Source: Asaia bogorensis
GTDB taxonomy: Bacteria; Pseudomonadota; Alphaproteobacteria; Acetobacterales; Acetobacteraceae
NCBI GenBank assembly: GCA_945873675.1
Contig: CAMCEP010000015.1
Coordinates: forward strand, 1-19,654
Reading direction: 5' to 3'
Length of the DNA stretch: 19,654 nt
A program made the position numbers and the translations under genes. Of the stretch, positions 9,524 through 15,596 are shown in pieces (the stretch's first letter is position 1; each line of letters begins with the position of its first letter). The notes beneath the pieces are model-generated. The model saw nothing but the letters and a program-made list of their open reading frames with translations. It was not told where the DNA came from and made no database searches.

Positions 9524-10191
9524 GCAAGCCCGTGCGCCCTCGGCTGACAGAACATGGTCTGGAGCCAGTGCCCGGTCTGCCGGAAGCGCTGCCGCTAGGC
9601 GAGGTCTTGCTCTGGCAGGGGGCGCCGGCATGGGCGGAGATTGCCCAGCGCGTCTTCCTGGTGCGCTGGGTCTTTGGCTATTTCGCTGTCTTGGCGCTCT
9701 GGGAGGTGCTGAGCACCACCATGCAAGGGGGAACAATGGTCGCGGCTTTTGGCGCTGCTGCCCTGCTTCTTCTGGTTGGGATGGTGGCGATTGGCATTCT
9801 TACCTTGCTCGCGAAAATTGTCTCACGCAGCAGTGTCTATTCCATTACCTCGCGTCGGCTGGTGCTGCGTGTTGGTGTCGCCTTGCCGATCACCATCAAT
9901 ATCCCCTTTGTCGCAATCGCCGGGGCGGATCTGAGGAATCGCAAGGATGGCCATGGCGACATCGTATTGGAATTACTGCCATCACATCGCGTTTCCTGGA
10001 TCGCGTTGTGGCCACATTGTGGTGGATGGAGTTTTGGCCGGCCAAAGCCCATGCTTCGTGGTGTCGCGAATGCTGCGGAAGTGGCGAAAATATTGGGTGA
10101 AGCAGTCGCAGCTACCTCAGGGGCGGGCATCAGCCGTAGCGCAGCGGGGCCCGTAGCCGAAATGCCTAGTGGCGCAACGGCAATGGCGTAA
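9520..10191 (+). CDS. puhB: PuhB, reaction-centre assembly membrane protein
   Basis: This encodes a 223-aa PuhB, an inner-membrane protein that in Rhodobacter aids reaction-centre assembly. I chose GTG 9520, which overlaps the puhA stop as GTGA and gives MSKPVRPRLTEHGLEPVPG, a PuhB-like beginning; the TTG at 9514 is an alternative adding two residues. EVLLWQGAPAW (about residues 28-38) opens a bacterial PH-like fold interrupted by hydrophobic helices (about 45-63 and 75-98). SVYSITSRRLVLRVGVALP then resumes the PH-like domain. The last 30 or so residues are Ala/Gly/Ser-rich and probably disordered. A 10-base gap separates it from puhC. Confidence 0.92.
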   Translation: MSKPVRPRLTEHGLEPVPGLPEALPLGEVLLWQGAPAWAEIAQRVFLVRWVFGYFAVLALWEVLSTTMQGGTMVAAFGAAALLLLVGMVAIGILTLLAKIVSRSSVYSITSRRLVLRVGVALPITINIPFVAIAGADLRNRKDGHGDIVLELLPSHRVSWIALWPHCGGWSFGRPKPMLRGVANAAEVAKILGEAVAATSGAGISRSAAGPVAEMPSGATAMA

Positions 10192-10200
10192 GGGGCAGGA
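10191..10200 (+). promoter_or_regulatory. Ribosome binding site for puhC
   Basis: The purine-rich AGGGGCAGGA begins at the last base of the puhB stop and ends just before ATG 10202. AGGGG is 6 bases from the ATG. It decides the puhC start in favour of 10202 over an upstream in-frame start at 10169 that would lie inside puhB. Confidence 0.6.
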
Positions 10201-10201
10201 A

Positions 10202-10657
10202 ATGGCAACCAAGGCACTAATGCCGCGCGCAGATTACCTGGGTTACGGGCTCGGGGTAATGCTTGCTGGCATTCTTGCCCTTGTGGTGCTGAGTGCTGGT
10301 GAAAAGCATTCGGATCGCCGGCCTGTGAATGAAGCGATCTTCGCGCGCGATATCCTGTTCAGTGACCGTGTTGATGGCGGTATTTCCATCCGTGATGCTT
10401 CGACCGGCCAGATGATTGGCGAAATCTCACCCGGTGAGGGTGGCTTTGTGCGCGGTGCCCTTCGCGGCTTCGCGCGCGAAAGAAGACTGCAAAATCCCGG
10501 CATGGAAAGCCCGCTTCGGTTGGCTGCTGTGCAGGGTGGGGCGATTGTTCTGGAAGACCCGGTAAGCGGGCGCTGGACGGATCTGCGGGCCTTTGGCGCG
10601 ACAAACGCGCAAAGCTTTGCGGATATCCTTTTCAAAAAAAATGAGGAAGGCAAATGA
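10202..10657 (+). CDS. puhC: PuhC, photosynthetic complex assembly protein
   Basis: This encodes a 151-aa PuhC. In Rhodobacter capsulatus PuhC is needed for efficient assembly of the RC-LH1 core complex. It has a short basic N-terminus, one hydrophobic helix (about residues 13-31, GYGLGVMLAGILALVVLSA) and then a soluble, probably periplasmic domain. That domain includes LFSDRVDGGISIRDASTG and the conserved GFVRGALRGFARER segment typical of the family. ATG 10202 has a purine-rich ribosome binding site immediately upstream. The stop overlaps the next ORF as ATGA. Position directly after puhB and the single-helix topology both fit. Confidence 0.92.
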   Translation: MATKALMPRADYLGYGLGVMLAGILALVVLSAGEKHSDRRPVNEAIFARDILFSDRVDGGISIRDASTGQMIGEISPGEGGFVRGALRGFARERRLQNPGMESPLRLAAVQGGAIVLEDPVSGRWTDLRAFGATNAQSFADILFKKNEEGK

Positions 10658-10959
10658 ACGAAATAACCGAAAGGCGGCGGGGAAGACGCTTCGATGTACC
10701 CTGTGTCGTTGAAATTGAACGCAGCTTCGATAGCTTTCATGCCTATGCGGTGCCTGAGGATGTTGTGCTCCGCCCGGGTGATCAGGTGATCGTGCATGGC
10801 GCGCCGGCGCAGGTGGCCTTTGGGGAAAAATATAGCTTCGAAACCTCGGCTACCGTTATACGGGCAGGCTTCTTTCGCCGGTATTGGACCCAGTTTCGGT
10901 CGATCCTGGAACTCACTGAACTCTATCACGTGGGCTTTGAGCCGAAGGAGGCCGCATGA
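10654..10959 (+). CDS. Small conserved photosynthesis-cluster protein of unknown function (101 aa)
   Basis: I cannot name this protein. It is 101 aa, soluble, with a very basic start (NEITERRRGRRFDVP) and then a beta-rich central part (VVLRPGDQVIVHGAPAQVAFGEKYSF). It ends in an aromatic/basic segment GFFRRYWTQFRSILELTEL and a short acidic tail. It has no signal peptide and no membrane segment. It is joined by ATGA overlaps to puhC upstream and acsF downstream, so it is very probably translated with them. From general knowledge, a short hypothetical gene often sits between puhC and acsF in alphaproteobacterial clusters, so a role in RC-LH1 assembly or cyclase support is plausible, but that is inference from position. 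The N-terminal ERRRGRRFDV slightly resembles a PilZ RxxxR motif, but the rest of that signature is missing. Confidence 0.85.
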   Translation: MNEITERRRGRRFDVPCVVEIERSFDSFHAYAVPEDVVLRPGDQVIVHGAPAQVAFGEKYSFETSATVIRAGFFRRYWTQFRSILELTELYHVGFEPKEAA

Positions 10960-12032
10960 ACGCCGTGAGCCATCCGATGCGCGAAAAGCTGTCTCGTGAA
11001 ACGACAGAATTGGCGTTAACCGAAACCGCCCTTTCGCCCCGCTTCTACACCACCGACTTTGCAGCAATGGACGCCATTGATGTTGAGCCCGTGCGCGCCG
11101 AATGGGATCGCTTGATGGAAGAATTCCATCGCGACCCAAACAAAGGACACTTTGTCCGCGATGAGCGGTTTGATGCTTTTCGGTTGGATGAATTGCCTGA
11201 GGGCTTGCAGAAAGAGCTGGTAGATTTCTTAGTGAGCAGCGTGACGGCGGAATTTTCTGGCTGTGTGCTTTACGCAGAAATCAAGAAGCGTGTGAAGAAT
11301 CCCGATATGCGGGAGCTGTTTTCGGTAATGGCGCGCGATGAGAGCCGCCATGCCGGCTTCATCAATGACGCGTTGAAGGACCTCGGCATTGGCGTTGATC
11401 TTGGCTTTCTGACGCGCGCCAAGAAGTACCACTACTTCCAGCCAAAATTCATTTTCTACGCTACCTATCTGAGCGAGAAGATCGGCTACGCGCGCTACAT
11501 CACGATCTTCCGTCAATTCGAACGTCACCCGGAATTGCGCTTTCACCCAATTTTTCAGTGGTTCGAAAACTGGTGCAATGACGAATTCCGCCATGGAGAG
11601 GCTTTCGCGTTGCTGATGCGCGCCAATCCGAAGCTTCTTAAAGGGGTCAACGCCCTTTGGTGCCGTTTCTTCCAACTTGCCGTTTTTGCCACCATGTATG
11701 TCCGCGACCATGGGCGGCCGGAATTCCACAAGGCGCTGGGCATGACGCCGACCGAATATGATCGGCAAGTGTTCAAAATCACGGAGGAGATTTGCCGTCA
11801 GGTATTCCCCGTGACCTTGGATGTGGATGGGCCGGGCTTCATGGAAGACATGGATCGGCTTTGGCAGATATCCGAAAAGATGAGCGACGCACGGCGGCAA
11901 GGTGGCATTGGCGGCAGGTTGCGTGGGGTTGGTCTCGGTATTTCTGCGGCGACGACCTTTGCCAGGCTATTTTTCCGTAGGCCGAGGAAGCATCCGCTGC
12001 CTGCCGAAATTCGTCTCTCGCCGGTTTGGTAG
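10956..12032 (+). CDS. acsF: Mg-protoporphyrin IX monomethyl ester oxidative (aerobic) cyclase
   Basis: This encodes a 358-aa AcsF, the diiron, O2-dependent cyclase that forms the fifth (isocyclic) ring on Mg-protoporphyrin monomethyl ester, giving divinyl protochlorophyllide. Ferritin-like iron ligands are visible: Glu99 and Glu108 around EFSGCVLYAEI, Asp128-Glu129-x-x-His132 (DESRH), Glu204, and Asp209-Glu210-x-x-His213 (DEFRH). HYFQPKFIFYATYLSEKIGYARY is also strongly conserved in the family, written here only as a location (about residues 159-181). ATG 10956 overlaps the preceding ORF as ATGA; puhE follows after 9 bases. The gene implies bacteriochlorophyll synthesis under air. Alphaproteobacterial AcsF is known to need a small partner (BciE), which I do not recognise in this window. 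Confidence 0.96.
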   Translation: MNAVSHPMREKLSRETTELALTETALSPRFYTTDFAAMDAIDVEPVRAEWDRLMEEFHRDPNKGHFVRDERFDAFRLDELPEGLQKELVDFLVSSVTAEFSGCVLYAEIKKRVKNPDMRELFSVMARDESRHAGFINDALKDLGIGVDLGFLTRAKKYHYFQPKFIFYATYLSEKIGYARYITIFRQFERHPELRFHPIFQWFENWCNDEFRHGEAFALLMRANPKLLKGVNALWCRFFQLAVFATMYVRDHGRPEFHKALGMTPTEYDRQVFKITEEICRQVFPVTLDVDGPGFMEDMDRLWQISEKMSDARRQGGIGGRLRGVGLGISAATTFARLFFRRPRKHPLPAEIRLSPVW

Positions 12033-12041
12033 CTCAGCGCC

Positions 12042-13100
12042 ATGCCTGAAAGCATGACCGCTGCCCTGATCGCCATCTTCCTCTGGTGGCTGACGACGGG
12101 CGCGATTCTTTTCGCGGTCACGACGCTTGCGCGGCAGCGCCTTGTACTTGCTGCCGCAGCAGGCTGCTTGCTTTTTGGCGGGCTGATAACGCTGCACCTT
12201 ACCGAAGAGGATGTGAGCGCCAATGGGGCGTATCTCTCCTTCCTGGCAGCCCTTGGGATTTGGGGCGCAGTGGAGATCAGTTTCTTGGGCGGGCTGATTA
12301 CCGGCCCAAATCGTAAGGCGTTGCCGTCTGAGCTTACCGGGCTGCCACGCTTCTGGTCCGCGACCCGCGTTGTTCTGTGGCACGAGATCTTCATTCTGGC
12401 ACTTGGCTTCCTGTTGATTATCGCTTTTGCGCAGGGGCTCAATCGTATTGGTCTGATCACCTACGGCATTCTGTGGGTCATGCGGCTCAGCGCCAAGCTC
12501 AACTTGTATCTTGGTGTGCGGAATACGGGCGAGACAATGCTACCGGCCCATCTGCGCTATATGAGTAGCTATTTCGCCCATCGGCCGATGAATTTGCTTT
12601 TTCCCTTCTCGATCACAGGCGGCACGCTCTTGAGCGCCTGGCTGTTCCACAAAGCCTTTGCGGATGGTGCGGATGCCCATCAAGCAGTCGGCTTCATGCT
12701 GATTGCGACAATTGCGTCCCTTGCAGTAATTGAACATTGGTTCCTTATGTTGCCGCTGCCCATTGAAACACTTTGGCGGTGGGGTTTGCGCGATGAGCAT
12801 GCACCAGCACAGACGGCAATCTGGTCCACCGATCGAAGTGGTCCTTTTGATACACGGCCCTTGAATGCGGTCTTGGCGCGTATCACCGCTGGGGCTTTCG
12901 GTTCAGTCGAAAGTCTGAAGGGCTCGATACGGTCATCCGAGGGGTGGCTTGCGCTAGATTTTGCTGATGGGATCATGCATTTTCGGCGCGAAGCAGCGTC
13001 AGAAACAATGCGGACCGGGATCATCGTTACCGGGCGTCTGTTGGATATGCATGGTATCCAGTCAGAGTTTGAAAATTACGCGCTGAGGCACGGCGCATGA
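12042..13100 (+). CDS. puhE: PuhE, photosynthetic complex assembly protein 2 (DUF3623), with C-terminal extension
   Basis: This encodes a 352-aa protein. Residues 1 to about 250 are the PuhE membrane core: roughly six or seven hydrophobic segments, including YLSFLAALGIWGAVEISFL, VLWHEIFILALGFLL and the conserved SAKLNLYLGVRNTGE and MPLPIETLWRWGL-like region. In Rhodobacter, PuhE influences bacteriochlorophyll and RC-LH1 levels. Family members are about 250-275 aa as I recall, so residues from about 259 to 352 form an extra hydrophilic tail (ALARITAGAFGSVESLK... to YALRHGA) of unknown function; no stop or frame break separates it. The ATG at 12042 lies 9 bases after acsF; an in-frame ATG at 12054 is an alternative, and neither has a strong ribosome binding site. 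The stop overlaps an ATG (ATGA) that opens a 38-codon ORF. Confidence 0.9.
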   Translation: MPESMTAALIAIFLWWLTTGAILFAVTTLARQRLVLAAAAGCLLFGGLITLHLTEEDVSANGAYLSFLAALGIWGAVEISFLGGLITGPNRKALPSELTGLPRFWSATRVVLWHEIFILALGFLLIIAFAQGLNRIGLITYGILWVMRLSAKLNLYLGVRNTGETMLPAHLRYMSSYFAHRPMNLLFPFSITGGTLLSAWLFHKAFADGADAHQAVGFMLIATIASLAVIEHWFLMLPLPIETLWRWGLRDEHAPAQTAIWSTDRSGPFDTRPLNAVLARITAGAFGSVESLKGSIRSSEGWLALDFADGIMHFRREAASETMRTGIIVTGRLLDMHGIQSEFENYALRHGA

Positions 13101-13114
13101 GACAAAGCATCACC

Positions 13115-13140
13115 AAAGGCATGGCGTGGGGCCTTTTTTC
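13115..13140 (+). terminator. Terminator- or attenuator-like hairpin between puhE and hemA
   Basis: AAAGGC (13115-13120) can pair with GCCTTT (13131-13136), with a 10-base loop, and the second arm runs on into T's (TTTTTTC). This is a weak 6-bp intrinsic-terminator shape, located right after puhE in the only sizeable gap of the window. It could reduce read-through from the bch-puh genes into hemA. The short stem and large loop keep confidence low. Confidence 0.3.
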
Positions 13141-13200
13141 GGGGAGTTGGACCGATAGCGACCTGCGCACAATCGCAAGACCTGGAAAGTTATTCTGGGC

Positions 13201-13206
13201 AAGGAG
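13201..13206 (+). promoter_or_regulatory. Strong ribosome binding site for hemA
   Basis: AAGGAG lies 8 bases upstream of ATG 13215. It is the best Shine-Dalgarno sequence in the window and fixes the hemA start. A full site here, where most other genes rely on overlapping starts and stops, suggests that hemA is translated independently. Confidence 0.75.
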
Positions 13207-13214
13207 AATGTGAC

Positions 13215-14426
13215 ATGAATTACGAGGAATTCTTCCAAGGACAGCTTGATAGCCTTCGCCGTGAGGGCAGATACCGTGTCTTCGCCGATTTGGAACGGCG
13301 CCGCGGCGAATTCCCGCGCGCCACACGCCATGACAAGGGCGTTCGTGGAGAAGTGACGGTATGGTGTTCGAATGACTATCTTGGCATGGGCCAGCACCCC
13401 GACGTGTTGGATGCCATGCATGAAGCGCTGGATCGCTGCGGCGCGGGCGCGGGCGGTACGCGCAATATCTCTGGCACCAATCACGAACATGTATTGCTTG
13501 AACGTGATTTGGCGGCGCTTCATGGCCGTGAATCCGCCCTGCTGTTCAATTCCGGCTATATGTCCAATTGGGCGTCGCTTTCAACTCTTGGGTCCAAGCT
13601 TCCGGGCTGCATCATTGTCTCTGATGAAATGAACCATGCCTCCATGATTGAAGGCATGCGTCACAGCAAGGCGAAGCGGGTTCTCTTCAAGCACAATGAT
13701 GTTGCGGATTTGCGCCGTGTTCTTGCGGAGCTCCCGAAATCAGCGCCGAAATTGGTGGCCTTCGAAAGCGTCTATTCCATGGATGGCGATATCGCGCCCA
13801 TCAGTGATATTTGCGATGTGGCTGATGCCCATGGTGCCATGACCTATTGCGATGAAGTGCATGCAGTTGGGCTCTACGGCCAAGGCGGCGGTGGCATCAC
13901 AGAACGCGATGGCGTTGCCGATCGTGTGACGGTCATTGAAGGGACGCTTGCCAAGGCATTTGGCGTGATCGGTGGCTATATCGCTGGTAGTACAGCGATG
14001 TGTGATTTTGTCCGATCCTTCGCTTCTGGCTTTATTTTCTCTACCGCATTGCCGCCAGCGATTGCGGCGGGTGCGCGCGCTGCGATAGGCCATTTGCGTC
14101 AGAGCAATCTTGAACGGGAACGCCTGCATGAACGCGCCGCAACGCTTCGGCAGCGTTTGAACGCTATTGGTGTGCCGCATCTTGATAATTTCAGTCATAT
14201 CGTGCCGGTGATGGTGGGTGATCCGGCGCTCTGCAAGAAGCTCAGTGATACATTGCTCGATGAGCATGGCATCTATGTGCAGCCGATCAATTATCCAACC
14301 GTGCCGCGTGGTACGGAAAGGCTACGTATTACGCCATCACCCGTCCACACTGATGCGGATATGGATCATTTGGTGGAATCGCTGGAACGGGTTTGGGCGC
14401 AGTTTCGGTTGCGGCGGGCCGCGTGA
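13215..14426 (+). CDS. hemA: 5-aminolevulinate synthase
   Basis: This encodes a 403-aa PLP-dependent ALA synthase of the alpha-oxoamine synthase family. It condenses glycine and succinyl-CoA to 5-aminolevulinate (the C4 or Shemin pathway), the first tetrapyrrole precursor. Lys247 in GTLAKAFGVIGGYIAG is the Schiff-base lysine. Asp213 and His216 in YCDEVHAVGLYG contact the cofactor, and the glycine-rich GAGAGGTRNISGTNHEH and NYPTVPRGTERLRITPSP segments are family signatures. The strong AAGGAG before ATG 13215 sets the start. The stop overlaps the bchI start (TGATG). Location in the photosynthesis cluster suggests an isoform dedicated to bacteriochlorophyll demand; whether the genome has another ALA synthase cannot be seen. 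The Shemin pathway is consistent with an alphaproteobacterium. Confidence 0.97.
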   Translation: MNYEEFFQGQLDSLRREGRYRVFADLERRRGEFPRATRHDKGVRGEVTVWCSNDYLGMGQHPDVLDAMHEALDRCGAGAGGTRNISGTNHEHVLLERDLAALHGRESALLFNSGYMSNWASLSTLGSKLPGCIIVSDEMNHASMIEGMRHSKAKRVLFKHNDVADLRRVLAELPKSAPKLVAFESVYSMDGDIAPISDICDVADAHGAMTYCDEVHAVGLYGQGGGGITERDGVADRVTVIEGTLAKAFGVIGGYIAGSTAMCDFVRSFASGFIFSTALPPAIAAGARAAIGHLRQSNLERERLHERAATLRQRLNAIGVPHLDNFSHIVPVMVGDPALCKKLSDTLLDEHGIYVQPINYPTVPRGTERLRITPSPVHTDADMDHLVESLERVWAQFRLRRAA

Positions 14427-15571
14427 TGGATGGCGCAGTAGCGGGTTTCCGGCCGGCCAATAGGGCCGGCCAGGAAGCGCAACTCTCTCGACGCGCGGCG
14501 CCACGCCCGAACCCGGCAAAGGCTAGCCAAGCCATCGCTTCGCCTATGCGCAACGCCTATCCCTTCAGCGCCATTGTGGGCCAGGAGGAAATGAAGCGAG
14601 CGATCATGATTGCCGCCGTTGATCCAAGTATTGGTGGTGTTCTGGTATTTGGGGATCGCGGTACGGGTAAATCCACGGCGGTGCGTTCACTTGCCGCGCT
14701 ATTGCCGGAAATGGCCGTCGTCGCAGGCTGTCCTTTTGCTTGTGACCCAGCGGCACCGCTTGCGTCCTGTTCGCATTGCAGCGCGCTGCAAAAGGGCAGG
14801 AAAGCGGAAAAGCGGATGGTACCGGTACCCGTAGTGGATTTGCCACTAGGCACCACGGAAGATCGGCTGGCGGGTGCGCTTGATATCGAAAGGGCCTTGG
14901 CGCAGGGCACTAAGGCGTTTGAGCCAGGGCTGCTTGCTGCGGCGCATCGCGGATTCCTCTATATTGATGAGGTGAATTTGCTTGAAGATCATTTGGTTGA
15001 TCTTCTGCTGGATGTCGCGGCTTCGGGTGAGAATGTCGTGGAACGGGAAGGCATCAGCCTGCGTCACCCGGCGCGCTTTGTGTTGATTGGCAGTGGCAAC
15101 CCCGAAGAAGGTGAATTGCGCCCGCAATTGCTCGATCGCTTCGGACTTTCGGTTGAAGTTTCAACACCAACAGATCTTGCCAGCCGTGTTGAAGTTGTCT
15201 GCCGGCGTGATGCCTATGATCGGGATGCCGCTGGCTTCATGAAGCAATGGGCGAAGGATGAAGCGCGCACGCGTGAGACAATCCTAGCTGGTCGGAAGCG
15301 TCTCGGTTCAGTAACGCTGCCCCTTGGCACGATTGAACAGGCCGCCAGGCTCTGCATGGCGCTTGGCACCGATGGCTTGCGTGGTGAATTGACCTTGGTG
15401 CGCGCGGCACGTGCGCTAGCCGCGCTTGAGGGCGATTTGGAAGTCGCAACGGCGCATCTGCGCAGCGTCGCCGCTTCCGCGTTGCGGCATCGGCTGCGGC
15501 GCAATCCGCTTGATGAAAGCGTCGCAACGACGCGGGTGGAAAAGGCGCTCGAAGACGTCTTCGGGCCATGA
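14426..15571 (+). CDS. bchI: Magnesium chelatase ATPase subunit I
   Basis: This encodes a 381-aa BchI, the AAA+ ATPase that forms hexameric rings with BchD and drives Mg insertion by BchH. Walker A is GDRGTGKS (residues 76-83), Walker B LYIDE (178-182), followed by EPGLLAAAHRG, the RHPARFVLIGSGNPEEG sensor-1 region and RPQLLDRFGLSVEV with the arginine finger. The core begins at YPFSAIVGQEEM (about residue 45). Residues 1-41 are low-complexity and may not be translated: ATG 14426 overlaps the hemA stop (TGATG), but in-frame ATG 14546 (MRNAYPFSAIVGQ) gives a more standard 341-aa protein, and a strong hairpin lies between the two. Neither start has a good ribosome binding site. Residues 102-118 carry four cysteines (C-x3-C-x8-C-x2-C), a possible metal site. 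Confidence 0.95.
   Translation: MDGAVAGFRPANRAGQEAQLSRRAAPRPNPAKASQAIASPMRNAYPFSAIVGQEEMKRAIMIAAVDPSIGGVLVFGDRGTGKSTAVRSLAALLPEMAVVAGCPFACDPAAPLASCSHCSALQKGRKAEKRMVPVPVVDLPLGTTEDRLAGALDIERALAQGTKAFEPGLLAAAHRGFLYIDEVNLLEDHLVDLLLDVAASGENVVEREGISLRHPARFVLIGSGNPEEGELRPQLLDRFGLSVEVSTPTDLASRVEVVCRRDAYDRDAAGFMKQWAKDEARTRETILAGRKRLGSVTLPLGTIEQAARLCMALGTDGLRGELTLVRAARALAALEGDLEVATAHLRSVAASALRHRLRRNPLDESVATTRVEKALEDVFGP
14447..14476 (+). other. Strong GC hairpin just downstream of the hemA-bchI junction
   Basis: GGCCGGCC (14451-14458) and GGCCGGCC (14464-14471) form an 8-bp all-GC stem with loop AATAG. The flanking TTCC (14447-14450) and GGAA (14473-14476) extend it by 4 bp past one bulged A. It begins 21 bases after ATG 14426. 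No run of T's follows, so it is not a classical terminator. It may act as an RNA stability or processing element between hemA and bchI, or hinder initiation at bchI. It could also be a chance product of GC-rich coding sequence. Confidence 0.55.
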
Positions 15572-15583
15572 ATATGCAGCGCC

Positions 15584-15587
15584 GGAG
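15584..15587 (+). promoter_or_regulatory. Ribosome binding site for bchD
   Basis: GGAG lies 9 bases upstream of ATG 15597, inside the 25-base bchI-bchD gap. It supports ATG 15597 over upstream in-frame starts that would run inside bchI. Confidence 0.55.
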
Positions 15588-15596
15588 CCCCAAGGG

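Larger units (their letters stand above)
13097..13213 (+). other. Possible 38-codon ORF in the puhE-hemA gap
   Basis: An ATG overlaps the puhE stop as ATGA and opens a frame of 38 codons that ends with TGA one base before the hemA ATG. The peptide would begin MRQSITKGMAWGLF and end GKLFWARRM: basic, tryptophan-rich, without an obvious membrane helix. The geometry is what a coupled small gene would show. Against it, the codons (AGA three times, AGG, TTA, GGA, GGG) are unlike the neighbouring genes, and the frame also contains a terminator-like hairpin and the hemA ribosome binding site. I favour a non-coding intergenic region with a chance ORF, but cannot exclude a leader peptide. Confidence 0.25.

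Noticed and set aside
10657..10720. PilZ-like RxxxR motif (ERRRGRRFDV) at the start of the 101-aa ORF
   Set aside because: The second PilZ signature (D/N-x-S-x-x-G) is missing and the rest does not read as a PilZ barrel, so c-di-GMP binding is not supported.
15426..15596. Upstream extension of the bchD frame overlapping the end of bchI, suggesting a fused or frameshifted bchI-bchD
   Set aside because: The extension translates to Arg-rich nonsense, bchI has its own proper stop, and ATG 15597 has a good ribosome binding site.
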